Below are positions 26,477-36,009 of a stretch of 64,000 bases of DNA, one piece after another. The DNA comes from Halanaerobium saccharolyticum (GTDB lineage Bacteria; Bacillota; Halanaerobiia; Halanaerobiales; Halanaerobiaceae). The position numbers were made by a program, and so were the translations under genes. Position 1 is the first letter of the stretch; every line of letters starts with the position of its first letter. The DNA is taken from assembly GCF_003259895.1 (NCBI RefSeq), contig NZ_QLME01000003.1:62001-126000 (forward strand). Direction: 5' to 3'. Under the pieces are notes generated by a model, which saw nothing but the letters and a program-made list of their open reading frames with translations, was not told where the DNA came from and searched no databases.

Positions 26477-27217
26477 ATGTCAGTTGTAAACATGAAACAA
26501 CTCCTCGAATCGGGTGTTCATTTTGGTCATCAGACTAAGAGATGGAACCCAAAGATGAAACAATATATTTTCACCGAAAGAAATGGAATTTATATCATTG
26601 ATCTTCAGCAGACAGTTAAGTTAATTGATAAAGCTTATAACTTTGTTAAGGAACAGGCTGCTCAAGGGAAAAATGTATTGTTCGTTGGAACTAAGCGTCA
26701 GGCGCAGGAAACTGTTAAAAAAGAAGCTGAAAAATGCGGAATGCCTTATGTAAATCAGCGTTGGTTAGGTGGTATGTTAACAAATTATAATACCATCAAA
26801 AAACGTATTGATCGTTTAGAAGAAATCGAGCAAATGGAAGAAGAAGGGATTTTTGAAGTTCTTCCTAAAAAAGAGGTTATTGAGTTAAACAAAGAACACG
26901 ATAAGCTTGAGAGATTCCTCGGTGGAATTAGAGATATGAATGGTTTACCAGATGTAATCTTTATTACAGATGCAAGAAAAGAAGATATCGCAGTTTCTGA
27001 AGCTAGAAAATTGGATATCCCAATTGTATCAATTTTAGATACAAACTGTGATCCAGATCTGATAGATTATGTCATTCCTGGTAATGATGATGCTATTAGA
27101 GCTGTCAAATTGATTACCAGTGTTATTTCTGACGCAGTACTTGCTGGAAAGCAAGGTAAACAGGAAGCTGAAGCTAAACAACAAGAAGCTGAAGTTGAAG
27201 AAAATACTGCTGAATAA
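26477..27217 (+). CDS. rpsB: 30S ribosomal protein S2
   Basis: The 246-residue S2 starts [27 protein letters not shown] and contains [17 protein letters not shown] (around 94-110) and [19 protein letters not shown] (around 193-211). The C-terminal 20 residues are Glu/Gln/Ala-rich. It has an optimal aaaggaggtg site, a dedicated promoter and a structured leader, and is separated from tsf by a strong terminator. Confidence 0.99.
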   Translation: MSVVNMKQLLESGVHFGHQTKRWNPKMKQYIFTERNGIYIIDLQQTVKLIDKAYNFVKEQAAQGKNVLFVGTKRQAQETVKKEAEKCGMPYVNQRWLGGMLTNYNTIKKRIDRLEEIEQMEEEGIFEVLPKKEVIELNKEHDKLERFLGGIRDMNGLPDVIFITDARKEDIAVSEARKLDIPIVSILDTNCDPDLIDYVIPGNDDAIRAVKLITSVISDAVLAGKQGKQEAEAKQQEAEVEENTAE

Positions 27218-27230
27218 TTAAGACTTAATA

Positions 27231-27271
27231 AAAGCGCTGGTAAAGTTTTTATGCTTTGCAGCGCTTTTTTT
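27231..27271 (+). terminator. Rho-independent terminator between rpsB and tsf
   Basis: AGCGCTG (27233-27239) pairs with CAGCGCT (27259-27265), flanked by A and T tracts (seven T). Some read-through to tsf is likely, as elsewhere in bacteria. Confidence 0.9.
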
Positions 27272-27392
27272 CTAGCAAAATTTTAATTATATTTAACTTT
27301 AGATAGTTAATATAAATTAATAAATATTGTTTAAATGTGAAGAAAAATGATTAATATTATTTTATAAGTTATTATAAGGAGGTTTTTAATAA

Positions 27393-28292
27393 ATGGGAGT
27401 TACAATGAAAGATATAAAAGAGCTTCGTTCCCGCACCGGTGCAGGTGTTCTAGACTGCAAAAAAGCTCTTAATAAGGTTGACGGCGATATTGAAGCTGCT
27501 GTTGAGCATTTAAGAGAAAAAGGTATGGCAGCTGCTGCTAAAAAAGCAGGTAGAGTTGCTGCTGAGGGATTAGTAAGCTTAAATATAAGTGATGATCGTA
27601 AAAAAGGTGTTCTAGTTGAGGTTAACTCTGAGACTGATTTTGTTGCTAAAAATGACAACTTCCGGTCTCTTGTTTCTGATATTTCTGAGCATCTAATGCA
27701 GAGTGAAGCTGAAGATGTTGAAACTGTAGAAAATGAAGTCTGGTTTAAAGATGAGAAAGAAACTGTTAGTGATGTTATTAAGGCAGCTATTGCTAATATT
27801 GGTGAAAATATCAATTTGAGAAGATTTAAGAGAGTCGAAACTGATGGCTATTTATTTGGCTATATCCATATGGGTGGAAAAATTGGTGTTTTAGTTGAAT
27901 TTGCCAATGAATTTACTGAAGAAAAAGCTCAAGCTGCTAAAGATGTAGCAATGCATATTGCTGCAATCAATCCAGAATTTTTAGACCGTGATTCTGTAGA
28001 TTCAGAATCAATAGAAAAAGAAAAGAAAATTTATAAGGAACAGATGTTAAATGAAGGTAAGCCTGAGCATATTCTTGATCAAATTGTAGAAGGTAAGATC
28101 AATAAGTATTATACCCAGGTCTGTCTTTTAGAGCAGCCATTTGTTAGAGATGATGATAAAACTGTTGCTGAAATACTGGCAGAAAACGATATGGAAGTAA
28201 AACAGTTTACACGTTTCGAAATTGGTGAAGGTATTGAAAAGAAAGAAGAGGACTTTGCTGCTGAAGTTGCTGCTATGACAAAAAATCAATAA
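27393..28292 (+). CDS. tsf: Translation elongation factor Ts
   Basis: The 299-residue EF-Ts begins with MKDIKELRSRTGAGVLDCKKAL (the N-terminal UBA-like module) and the exchange-factor signature GLVSLNISDDRKKGVLVEVNSETDFVAKN (around 56-84), including the essential TDFVA motif. It recharges EF-Tu with GTP. The ATG at 27393 has aaggagg ten bases upstream. It lies in its standard place after rpsB and is followed by its own terminator. Confidence 0.98.
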   Translation: MGVTMKDIKELRSRTGAGVLDCKKALNKVDGDIEAAVEHLREKGMAAAAKKAGRVAAEGLVSLNISDDRKKGVLVEVNSETDFVAKNDNFRSLVSDISEHLMQSEAEDVETVENEVWFKDEKETVSDVIKAAIANIGENINLRRFKRVETDGYLFGYIHMGGKIGVLVEFANEFTEEKAQAAKDVAMHIAAINPEFLDRDSVDSESIEKEKKIYKEQMLNEGKPEHILDQIVEGKINKYYTQVCLLEQPFVRDDDKTVAEILAENDMEVKQFTRFEIGEGIEKKEEDFAAEVAAMTKNQ

Positions 28293-28304
28293 TAATTAAA
28301 AAAG

Positions 28305-28335
28305 GAGAGCACTGGAGAGAGTGTTCTCTTTTTTT
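28305..28335 (+). terminator. Rho-independent terminator after tsf
   Basis: GAGAGCACT pairs with AGTGTTCTC (one G-U, six-base loop), followed by seven T residues. Confidence 0.88.
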
Positions 28336-28407
28336 AAGTAAATTTGCTTATAAAAAAGGAATTAGCTAAAAATTGAAGAATAATATTTAATGGAGGTTAA
28401 TTATATA

Positions 28408-29127
28408 ATGACGGAAAAACCAGTTTATTCAAGAATACTGCTTAAGATTAGTGGGGAGGCGCTGGCCGGTAATAACGGTTTTGGTATTGATCCCGAAATG
28501 ATTAAAAAAATTGCAGCAGAAATTAGTGATGTTGTTAAAACTACAAATGTTGAAATGGCAGTTGTAGTTGGTGGTGGTAATATTTTCAGAGGAATTGCTG
28601 GTAGTGCTAAAGGAATGGACCGCGGTACAGCTGATTATATGGGGATGCTGGCAACTGTAATTAATGCTCTAGCATTACAGGATTCCATTGAAAAATTTGA
28701 GATTGAAACACGCGTTCAATCAGCAATTGAGATGCGTCAGATTGCTGAACCATATATTCGTCGTCGTGCAATTAGACATCTAGAAAAAGGAAGAGTTGTT
28801 ATCTTTGCTGCAGGCACAGGAAATCCATTTTTCTCAACTGACACTACCGCTGCTCTAAGGGCTGCAGAAATATCTGCAGATGTTATTTTAATGGCTAAAA
28901 ATGTTGATGGGATTTATGATTCTGATCCCAGTGTTAATGAGGATGCTCAAAAACATGAGACTTTATCTTACATTGATTTACTGAATAATTCTCTTAGGGT
29001 AATGGACTTTACAGCTGTTTCTCTCTGTATGGACAACAAAATACCTTTAAAAGTTTTTGCAGTTAAAAAAGAAGGTAATATTAAACGAGTATTACTTGGC
29101 GAAAACATTGGAACTTCTGTTAGTTAA
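28408..29127 (+). CDS. pyrH: Uridylate kinase
   Basis: The 239-residue UMP kinase of the amino-acid-kinase fold has [10 protein letters not shown] near the start, [11 protein letters not shown] (around 53), [15 protein letters not shown] (around 81), [20 protein letters not shown] (around 134-153) and [11 protein letters not shown]. It phosphorylates UMP to UDP. I start it at ATG 28408, ten bases after tggaggt; an ATG at 28390 overlaps that site. It begins the pyrH-frr-uppS-cdsA segment. Confidence 0.97.
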   Translation: MTEKPVYSRILLKISGEALAGNNGFGIDPEMIKKIAAEISDVVKTTNVEMAVVVGGGNIFRGIAGSAKGMDRGTADYMGMLATVINALALQDSIEKFEIETRVQSAIEMRQIAEPYIRRRAIRHLEKGRVVIFAAGTGNPFFSTDTTAALRAAEISADVILMAKNVDGIYDSDPSVNEDAQKHETLSYIDLLNNSLRVMDFTAVSLCMDNKIPLKVFAVKKEGNIKRVLLGENIGTSVS

Positions 29128-29153
29128 TAATTAGATCTGAGGAGGACAAATTT

Positions 29154-29711
29154 ATGTTTAGAGAAGTGATGAAAGAAACAGAAAAAAAGATGGAAAAGAC
29201 ACTTGAAAAAACTAAAGAAGATTTAAATACTATTAGAACTGGTAGAGCCAGACCCTCACTTGTGGAAAATATAAAAGCAAACAATTATGGAGTAGCTACT
29301 CCAATCCAGCAGATGGCTAAAGTTTTTGCTCCTGAAGCCAGACAGATAGTAATTGAACCCTGGGATAAAAATAATATTGAAACAATTGAAAAAGCTATTA
29401 TGCAGGAGAATCTAGGTCTTAATCCCAGTAATGATGGTAGTGTAATTAGGATCAACATTCCCCAGTTAACAGAGGAAAGAAGAAAAGAGCTTGTTAAAAT
29501 TTTGCATGAAAAAGCGGAAAAAGGTAGAATTGCAGTTCGTGCAATTAGAAGAGAGTCTAACGAAGAACTTGAAATGTTAGAAGATGAGGGAGAAATTTCT
29601 GAGGATAATATGCACCGGGGTCTGGAAAATGTTCAGGAATTAACTGATGAGTACATTGGTAAACTTGATAATATCGTTGAGAAAAAAGAAGAAGAGATAA
29701 TGGAAGTTTAA
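29154..29711 (+). CDS. frr: Ribosome recycling factor
   Basis: The 185-residue RRF shows MEKTLEKTKEDLNTIRTGRARPSLVENI, NPSNDGSVIRINIPQLTEERRKELVKI and the C-terminal helix ending LTDEYIGKLDNIVEKKEEEIMEV. With EF-G it splits post-termination ribosomes. Strong gaggagg site; follows pyrH by 26 bp. Confidence 0.98.
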   Translation: MFREVMKETEKKMEKTLEKTKEDLNTIRTGRARPSLVENIKANNYGVATPIQQMAKVFAPEARQIVIEPWDKNNIETIEKAIMQENLGLNPSNDGSVIRINIPQLTEERRKELVKILHEKAEKGRIAVRAIRRESNEELEMLEDEGEISEDNMHRGLENVQELTDEYIGKLDNIVEKKEEEIMEV

Positions 29712-29714
29712 GCA

Positions 29715-29921
29715 ATGAAATTTTCTAAACTTTTAGCTTCTCCACTGAATAAAACATTAGAATTTATGGAAGTACAGCAGTTTGATTACAGACTAAAAAA
29801 AATAAAACCTCCATTTAAAAATAATGGTCATCTTAAAAATAAGGGAACAAAACGCGTACTAAAGATTGAAAAAGAAAAAAGTTATTATCTTATAACCTGG
29901 TCTTTTCAATATAACAGCTAA
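29715..29921 (+). CDS. Hypothetical 68-residue basic protein between frr and uppS
   Basis: I do not recognise this protein. It is very basic, with no cysteine, no signal peptide and no membrane segment, and ends in a hydrophobic strand-like stretch YYLITWSFQYNS. The ATG is three bases after the frr stop with only a weak ggaag site, consistent with translational coupling. A hairpin follows five bases after its stop. Its position inside a conserved operon argues for expression; whether it is a genuine conserved gene needs homologues in related genomes. Confidence 0.55.
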   Translation: MKFSKLLASPLNKTLEFMEVQQFDYRLKKIKPPFKNNGHLKNKGTKRVLKIEKEKSYYLITWSFQYNS

Positions 29922-29925
29922 TTTA

Positions 29926-29946
29926 TACCCCCTTTTTTAGGGGGTA
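29926..29946 (+). terminator. Hairpin between the 68-residue gene and uppS, no T tract
   Basis: TACCCCC (29926-29932) pairs perfectly with GGGGGTA (29940-29946) across a T-rich loop. The T run lies in the loop rather than after the stem, so it is not a classical terminator; pausing or mRNA processing is possible. Confidence 0.4.
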
Positions 29947-29972
29947 ATTAATTAATTGGAAGGGATGATTTA

Positions 29973-30692
29973 ATGAATACTCCCAAAAACATTGCAATAA
30001 TTATGGATGGAAATGGTCGCTGGGCAGAAAAAAGAAATAAAAGCCGGAGTGCAGGCCATAAAGAGGGTGTTAAAACTCTTAAAAAAATAGTAAAAGCTGC
30101 AGTAAATTTAAAAGTAGAGTCATTGACTGTGTATGCTTTTTCAACCGAAAATTGGAAAAGACCAAAAGCAGAGGTTGATTTTCTTTTAACATTAATGAAA
30201 AGAACAATGCGCAATGAAGTAGATGAGCTTCTGGAAAATGGAGTTCGGGTTCAATTTATTGGTAGAAAAGATAATCTTTCTAACAATTTGATTAAAGAAA
30301 TTAAATATATAGAAAATAGATCTGCTGAAAATAGTAATTTGACTTTGAATATTGCTTTTAATTATGGTGGTAGAGCAGAAATTACTGATGCTGCAAAAAA
30401 AATAGCCGAAGATTATAAAAATGAGAAAATTGAATTAAATAATTTTGAAGAAAATGATTTTGCTTCTTATTTATATCAAGAAGAACTGCAGAATATAGAA
30501 TTATTGATCAGAACCGGTGGAGATCTGAGATTGAGCAATTTTCTGCTCTGGCAGTCCGCTTATGCAGAATTATATTTTAGCGACAAGTTCTGGCCGGATT
30601 TTGCGGAAAGAGATTTAAAACAGGCTATTGTAGAATTTAAAAATAGAGAAAGAAGATTTGGCGGCTTAAATGATGGTGATTATAGTGCTTAA
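29973..30692 (+). CDS. uppS: Undecaprenyl diphosphate synthase (cis-prenyltransferase)
   Basis: The 239-residue enzyme has the cis-prenyltransferase signature IIMDGNGRWAEKR (around 9-21) and the later motifs LTVYAFSTENWKRP (around 52-65), LNIAFNYGGRAEI (around 127) and LLIRTGGDLRLSNFLLWQSAYAEL (around 178-201). It makes the C55 lipid carrier for cell-wall and, in a diderm, O-antigen or LPS-type synthesis. It overlaps the start region of cdsA. Confidence 0.97.
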   Translation: MNTPKNIAIIMDGNGRWAEKRNKSRSAGHKEGVKTLKKIVKAAVNLKVESLTVYAFSTENWKRPKAEVDFLLTLMKRTMRNEVDELLENGVRVQFIGRKDNLSNNLIKEIKYIENRSAENSNLTLNIAFNYGGRAEITDAAKKIAEDYKNEKIELNNFEENDFASYLYQEELQNIELLIRTGGDLRLSNFLLWQSAYAELYFSDKFWPDFAERDLKQAIVEFKNRERRFGGLNDGDYSA

Positions 30693-31494
30693 AAAAAGAA
30701 TTATTAGTGCAATTATTGGTATTTTATTATTAATATTTTTAGTTTTTGCAGGTTCACTGCCCTTTTTTATCACTGTCAGTATTATTACCATTCTTGCTGT
30801 TAGGGAATACAGCCGAATGCTTAAAGTGAAATCAAAATTATTAGGAAGTATACTTGCAGCATCTGCTGTATTAATTGTTTTTAATGTCTATCTTATTTCC
30901 AATAATTATAATTATTTACCTTCTGGAATTATATTTTTTATTATTACTTTTATTCTTTATCTTTATAATTTATATAATTATCGGGAAGAGGAATTTATTA
31001 AAAACTTAAGTCACCAATTATTTTCAGTTATTTATATTGGAGGAGGTCTCTCGTTTGCTGTTTTTTTAAGAGATATTAATCGAGGTATATTTATAAATAC
31101 CAGCGCTTTATGGCTGGTATTAATTGCCACCTGGTTGACTGATTCCGGTGCTTATTTTGTTGGCAAAAAATTTGGTAAAAAAGCAATGGCCCCAGTCATT
31201 AGTCCGAATAAAACTGTTGCTGGTGCAGTTGGTGGTATTTTTACAACAGCAATTTTTATAATATTTGTCTCAATTTTTTTAGAAGTTTTTAATATCTATT
31301 ACTTCATTTTTGCTTTTTTATTTCCAGCTGTAGCAATTATGGGAGATTTGTTTGAATCATGTATTAAAAGAAGTTTCAAGGTAAAAGATACGGGAACGAT
31401 TATCCCTGGTCATGGTGGGATATTGGACCGCTTTGATAGTTTTATTTTTACGGCGCCATTTACCTATTATTTTATAATTTTATTACTGGGGTGA
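30685..31494 (+). CDS. cdsA: Phosphatidate cytidylyltransferase
   Basis: I start the protein at GTG 30685 (269 residues, beginning VLKKRIISAIIG), because GGTGA lies five bases before it and CdsA proteins begin this way; earlier ATGs at 30670 and 30673 would add five or four residues and overlap the uppS end. About seven to eight membrane segments precede the C-terminal signature ESCIKRSFKVKDTGTIIPGHGG followed by LDRFDS. It makes CDP-diacylglycerol for phospholipids. Confidence 0.95.
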   Translation: MLKKRIISAIIGILLLIFLVFAGSLPFFITVSIITILAVREYSRMLKVKSKLLGSILAASAVLIVFNVYLISNNYNYLPSGIIFFIITFILYLYNLYNYREEEFIKNLSHQLFSVIYIGGGLSFAVFLRDINRGIFINTSALWLVLIATWLTDSGAYFVGKKFGKKAMAPVISPNKTVAGAVGGIFTTAIFIIFVSIFLEVFNIYYFIFAFLFPAVAIMGDLFESCIKRSFKVKDTGTIIPGHGGILDRFDSFIFTAPFTYYFIILLLG

Positions 31495-31499
31495 ATTAG

Positions 31500-32561
31500 A
31501 TGACAATTAACAAATGGTATATTAAGTATTTTTTAATGTTTGTATTTTTATTATTGAGTTTAGTTATTTTAGAGCATGTTTTTATATATTTCACCCCTTT
31601 TATTATTGCAGCTGTTATTGCAAGCTTAATTAATCCGGTTGTAGATTATATAGATCAAAAAGTTCCTATCCACCGGGGGTTTACAGTAATTGGAGTTCTG
31701 ATTTTAGTAATAGTAATCCTGGTAACAATTATTATTATTGGTGGTGCACAGGGGTATTTAGAATTAAACAAGTTACTTAGAAACTTACCAGATTACCGTT
31801 CAATAGATTCTCAAATTGAATGGTTTTCACAACAAAACCAGCAGTTTGAGACTTTTATGGAAAACTGGGAAATATCGGATGCTGTTCGAGATGCAATTAA
31901 CAGTAATTTACAGTTATTATATAATGGGATTAGAGATGCCTTAATTTCTGTTATTAATTCCATATTAGAATTTCTAACCAGACTGCCAAGCTTATTTATG
32001 ATTCTTTTTATTGCTTTTATTGCTGCTTTTTTTATCAGCAGAGATCGGGATAACATTAAAGAATTTTTAATTAATATTTTCCCGGAAGAGGTGCAGCCGA
32101 AAATTGCAAATGTTTTTACTCAATTAAACCGTTCGGCAGTTGGTTATATTAGGGCTATGTTGATCTTAATTTCAATTAGTGGTGTAGTTGCCGGGATAGG
32201 TGCCAGATTAATAGGGAATCAATATGCCTTAATTGTCGGAGTGACAGCAGCAGTATTGGATTTAATTCCAATTATTGGACCAGCTCTACTATTTTATCCC
32301 TGGATTGTGATGTCAATTATCTTTAGTGATTTTTCTCAGGCATTTGCTATATTTATTTTACATGTTTTTCTGGCTGTTGTACGCTCAGCTTCGGAAGGTA
32401 AAATTATGGGGAAAAGCCTGGGTTTACATCCACTGGCAACAATGATTGCTCTTTTTTCGGGATATAGAATTTTAGGTGCCATCGGTTTTGTTGTCGGACC
32501 AACTTTTTTAGTTATTATTAAGGCAATAGTTGATTCTGATTTAATTGACATCAAAGAATAA
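31500..32561 (+). CDS. AI-2E family transporter (YtvI/PerM-like)
   Basis: The 353-residue polytopic membrane protein belongs to the AI-2E/PerM (UPF0118) family: two N-terminal hydrophobic pairs (about 8-45 and 60-85), a soluble loop with LPDYRSIDSQIEWF, and C-terminal helices with GVTAAVLDLIPIIGPALLFYP (around 247-267) and KIMGKSLGLHPLATMIALFSGYRILG (around 301-326). YtvI relatives occur in sporulating Firmicutes; other members export small molecules or ions. The substrate is not identifiable. It is placed between cdsA and dxr in the same operon. Confidence 0.88.
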   Translation: MTINKWYIKYFLMFVFLLLSLVILEHVFIYFTPFIIAAVIASLINPVVDYIDQKVPIHRGFTVIGVLILVIVILVTIIIIGGAQGYLELNKLLRNLPDYRSIDSQIEWFSQQNQQFETFMENWEISDAVRDAINSNLQLLYNGIRDALISVINSILEFLTRLPSLFMILFIAFIAAFFISRDRDNIKEFLINIFPEEVQPKIANVFTQLNRSAVGYIRAMLILISISGVVAGIGARLIGNQYALIVGVTAAVLDLIPIIGPALLFYPWIVMSIIFSDFSQAFAIFILHVFLAVVRSASEGKIMGKSLGLHPLATMIALFSGYRILGAIGFVVGPTFLVIIKAIVDSDLIDIKE

Positions 32562-32595
32562 AATAATTTAAATAGGAGCTTTTGAGGTGAAAAAA

Positions 32596-33744
32596 ATGAA
32601 AGAAATTACAATTCTAGGTTCTACAGGCTCAATTGGAACCCAGACTTTAGAAGTAATAGATAATTTAAAAAATTGGAAGATTAAAGCTTTAACCGTCTAT
32701 CAGAATATTGATCTTCTTTTTGAACAGGTAAAAAAATATCAGCCTGAATTTGTGGTTGTTGTGGAGCAGGAGGCAGCTGCTAAGTTAAAGTCTAAATTAA
32801 AAAACCAGAAAACAGAAGTGTTAGCTGGTAAAAATAATTTAAAGACTGCTGCAGCTGAGGATGTTGATCTCTTACTAAATGCAATTGTTGGTTTCGCGGG
32901 GCTTGAGCCTTCAGTGGCAGCTGCGGAAGCAGGAAATGATATTGCTCTGGCAAATAAGGAAAGTCTAGTCAGTGGTGGTCCACTCTTAACCCAATTAGTT
33001 AAAGAAAAAGGGGTTAAGCTGCTGCCTGTAGATAGTGAACATAATGCAATTTTTCAACTTCTAAAAGGGCATAAGCAGGAATTAGATGAGATTATCTTAA
33101 CTGCATCTGGTGGTCCTTTCTTTTCTTATTCCAGGGAGGAATTAACTCAGGTGTCTGTAGAAGATGCACTTAATCATCCCAACTGGGAAATGGGCAGCAA
33201 AATAACAATTGACTCTGCTTCCTTAATGAATAAGGGGTTGGAAGTTATTGAAGCTCATTGGTTATTTGATTGTGCCTATGATAATATTAAAGTTCTAGTT
33301 CATCCTCAGAGCATTGTTCATTCAATGATTAGATTGGTTGATGGGACTGTACTGGCTGAAATGGGACCTGCTGACATGAAAATACCAATTCAGTTTTGTT
33401 TAACTTATCCGGAAAGAAATAAAACTGCAGGTAATAATTTAGAGCTTGACCAAATTACAGCTTTAGAATTTTTTCAGGCAGATACTGATAAATTTCCTAA
33501 TTTGAAATATGCTTATACAGCCGGTAAAGCAGGAGGAACTTTCCCTGCAGTTTTAAATGCTGCTAATGAAGCAGCAGTTTATAGTTTTTTAAGGGGAGAA
33601 ATCCCATTTTTAGCTATGAGTCGAGTTGTTGCTTCGGTTCTGGATCAGCATCAAAGCATCTCAGATCCAGATTTAGAGGCTATCTTAAACTCTGATCAGG
33701 AGGCTCGTCGATTAGCTGTGGAGGTTATTAAAGAATGGTTTTAA
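32596..33744 (+). CDS. dxr: 1-deoxy-D-xylulose 5-phosphate reductoisomerase
   Basis: The protein (382 residues from ATG 32596, five bases after gaggtga) has the NADPH motif LGSTGSIGTQTLEV, the LANKESLVSGG segment, the metal-binding PVDSEHNAIFQLL (around 148), LTASGGPF, and NHPNWEMGSKITIDSASLMNKGLE. An upstream GTG at 32587 would add three residues. It commits DXP to the MEP isoprenoid pathway, which also feeds uppS upstream and uses ispG downstream. The last codons overlap rseP. Confidence 0.97.
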   Translation: MKEITILGSTGSIGTQTLEVIDNLKNWKIKALTVYQNIDLLFEQVKKYQPEFVVVVEQEAAAKLKSKLKNQKTEVLAGKNNLKTAAAEDVDLLLNAIVGFAGLEPSVAAAEAGNDIALANKESLVSGGPLLTQLVKEKGVKLLPVDSEHNAIFQLLKGHKQELDEIILTASGGPFFSYSREELTQVSVEDALNHPNWEMGSKITIDSASLMNKGLEVIEAHWLFDCAYDNIKVLVHPQSIVHSMIRLVDGTVLAEMGPADMKIPIQFCLTYPERNKTAGNNLELDQITALEFFQADTDKFPNLKYAYTAGKAGGTFPAVLNAANEAAVYSFLRGEIPFLAMSRVVASVLDQHQSISDPDLEAILNSDQEARRLAVEVIKEWF

Positions 33745-34808
33745 CTATTGTTTCATTTATAATTGTTTTAGGTGTTTTAGTTTTTATACATGAATTTGGA
33801 CATTATATTACTGCTAAAAAGTCAGATATAATGGTTTCCGAATTTGCTTTGGGTTTTGGTCCAAAATTGCTATCAAAAAAAGCTGGAGAAACAGTATATT
33901 CTATTAGAGCAATTCCGCTTGGTGGATTTTGTAATATGGTGGGCGAGTTTCCTGCTGATGAGTCGATGCCAGAAGAAGAAAGAGAAATTTATGATCAGGC
34001 AAAAGAAAATGGACGTTTATTTACACAGAAATCTGCTATTAAGCGTCTGGCAGTTATTTTAATGGGACCAATTATGAATTTTTTGCTTGCTGCTCTAATT
34101 TTCATTTTCGCTTTTGCTATCTTTGGTGTGCCGACTTCTACAACAGAAGAAGCCATTCTGGGTGAAGTAATACCAGAACAGCCAGCTGCAGAAGCAGGTT
34201 TAAGAGCTAAGGACCAGATTCTGGCAATAAATGGTCAGGAAATTAACAGCTGGGAAGAGATGTCCGAATTGATTAGAGCTAATCCCAATCAGGAAATAAC
34301 AATTCGCTATCAGCGGAATGGAGAAATAAATACGATCAGTTTAACACCTGCACTAAATGAAGAAGGTGAACGGGGTGTGATTGGTATTTATCCCCAGCTA
34401 GTTAGAGAAAGTGTAACTATTGGCAGCTCAATAACTATGGGTCTGCAGCAGACTTATCAGGTTTTTAAGATGACAATTATGGGATTTGTACAAATGTTTA
34501 GAGACAGTTCTACTGAAGATATTGGTGGTCCGATTATGATTGCTTCGATTATCGGTCAGGCTGCAAGAACCGGAATTTTAAATGTTTTAAATTGGACAGC
34601 TATAATAAGTATTAATTTAGGAATTATTAATTTATTACCTTTCCCTGCTTTAGATGGAGGAAGACTATTATTTATTTTTATAGAAATAATTAGAGGTAAG
34701 CCTGTAGATCCACAGAAAGAAAGTTATGTCCATCTTGTAGGTTTTGCTGTTTTAATGATTTTAATGATCTTTATAATTTATAATGATTTAATGCGGACTT
34801 TCTTTTGA
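33735..34808 (+). CDS. rseP: Site-2 intramembrane metalloprotease RseP
   Basis: The 357-residue protein has the zinc site HEFGHY (around 19-24) in the first membrane helix, a single PDZ domain (about 130-200, GLRAKDQILAINGQEI), and the second catalytic motif NLLPFPALDGGRL (around 302-314) in the C-terminal helices. It cleaves membrane-bound anti-sigma factors or signal peptides. It overlaps dxr by 10 bp, the standard arrangement. Confidence 0.97.
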   Translation: MVLTIVSFIIVLGVLVFIHEFGHYITAKKSDIMVSEFALGFGPKLLSKKAGETVYSIRAIPLGGFCNMVGEFPADESMPEEEREIYDQAKENGRLFTQKSAIKRLAVILMGPIMNFLLAALIFIFAFAIFGVPTSTTEEAILGEVIPEQPAAEAGLRAKDQILAINGQEINSWEEMSELIRANPNQEITIRYQRNGEINTISLTPALNEEGERGVIGIYPQLVRESVTIGSSITMGLQQTYQVFKMTIMGFVQMFRDSSTEDIGGPIMIASIIGQAARTGILNVLNWTAIISINLGIINLLPFPALDGGRLLFIFIEIIRGKPVDPQKESYVHLVGFAVLMILMIFIIYNDLMRTFF

Positions 34809-34884
34809 TAATTAAATGATTTCAAGACAACTTCATTTTGATTAAATGTCTTAGTTGATTAGTGATAATTTACAGAGGTGAATT

Positions 34885-35937
34885 ATGTATAATAGAAGAA
34901 AATCTAAAGTTGTTAATTTTGCTAAACAGCCGATAGGAGGAAATGCTCCGGTTTCTGTACAGTCAATGTGTAATACTAAAACCGAAAATATTGAAGCAAC
35001 TGTAAAACAGATCAAAGAACTGGAAGCAGTAGGTTGTGAGATAATTAGAGTTGCAGTTCCTGATAAAAATGCAGCTCAGGCTCTATCAGAAATCAAGAAA
35101 AGGATTGGAATTCCCCTGGTAGCTGATATTCACTTTGATTATCGGCTGGCATTAATGGCAGTTGAAAATGGGGTTGATGCTTTAAGAATTAACCCTGGAA
35201 ATATCGGCAGTGAAGAGAGAATCAAAAAAGTTGCTTTAGCCTGTAAAGAAAATGATATTCCAATCAGAGTTGGCAGTAATTCTGGTTCAATTGAAGCAGA
35301 ATTATTAAAAAAATATGGAGGCCCTACTGCAGAAGCAATGGTAGAAAGTGCACTCAGAAATGTCAGGGTTTTGGAAGAAAATAATTTTAGACAGATTGTA
35401 ATTTCTCTTAAATCAAGTCAAATTTCTACCACCCTTGAAGCCTATAAATTAATGGCAGAAAAGGTTAATTATCCTTTCCACATTGGGATTACTGAATCTG
35501 GAACACCATGGCGGGGAACAATTAAATCTACTGCCGGTATTGCTTCGCTTTTAACCCAGGGTCTGGGTGATACCTTAAGGGTTTCTTTAACTGGAGATCC
35601 AGTTGAGGAAGTCCGTGTAGGCTGGCAGATCTTAAAGTCTCTGGAAATCAGAAAAAAAGGAGTGGAGATTATTTCCTGTCCTACCTGCGGCCGAACTAAC
35701 ATTGATTTAATTTCTCTGGCAGAAAAAGTAGAAAAAGAGTTAATGAAAATTGATAAGGATATTACTGTAGCTGTGATGGGCTGTGCAGTTAATGGTCCAG
35801 GAGAAGCTAAAGAGGCTGATATTGGGGTTGCAGGAGGAATCGAATCAGGTTTAATTTTTAAATCTGGAGAAATTATCAAAAAAGTGGAAGAGGATCAGCT
35901 TTTAGAGGAATTAATGAAAGAAATAAATAAACTTTGA
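34885..35937 (+). CDS. ispG: 4-hydroxy-3-methylbut-2-enyl diphosphate synthase
   Basis: The 350-residue IspG/GcpE begins with NFAKQPIGGNAPVSVQSMCNT and contains LVADIHFDYRLAL (around 88) and ALRINPGNIG. The C-terminal iron-sulfur ligands are in ISCPTCGRTNID (around 262-273) and VMGCAVNGPGEA (around 300-311). It performs the penultimate MEP-pathway step with a [4Fe-4S] cluster, working with dxr encoded two genes upstream. Confidence 0.98.
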   Translation: MYNRRKSKVVNFAKQPIGGNAPVSVQSMCNTKTENIEATVKQIKELEAVGCEIIRVAVPDKNAAQALSEIKKRIGIPLVADIHFDYRLALMAVENGVDALRINPGNIGSEERIKKVALACKENDIPIRVGSNSGSIEAELLKKYGGPTAEAMVESALRNVRVLEENNFRQIVISLKSSQISTTLEAYKLMAEKVNYPFHIGITESGTPWRGTIKSTAGIASLLTQGLGDTLRVSLTGDPVEEVRVGWQILKSLEIRKKGVEIISCPTCGRTNIDLISLAEKVEKELMKIDKDITVAVMGCAVNGPGEAKEADIGVAGGIESGLIFKSGEIIKKVEEDQLLEELMKEINKL

Positions 35938-36009
35938 TTTTAAAGAAGATGGTTGAACATAAAAATAATAATAAATATTTAGAGATTAGAAATAGGAGTG
36001 ATTTATAAG

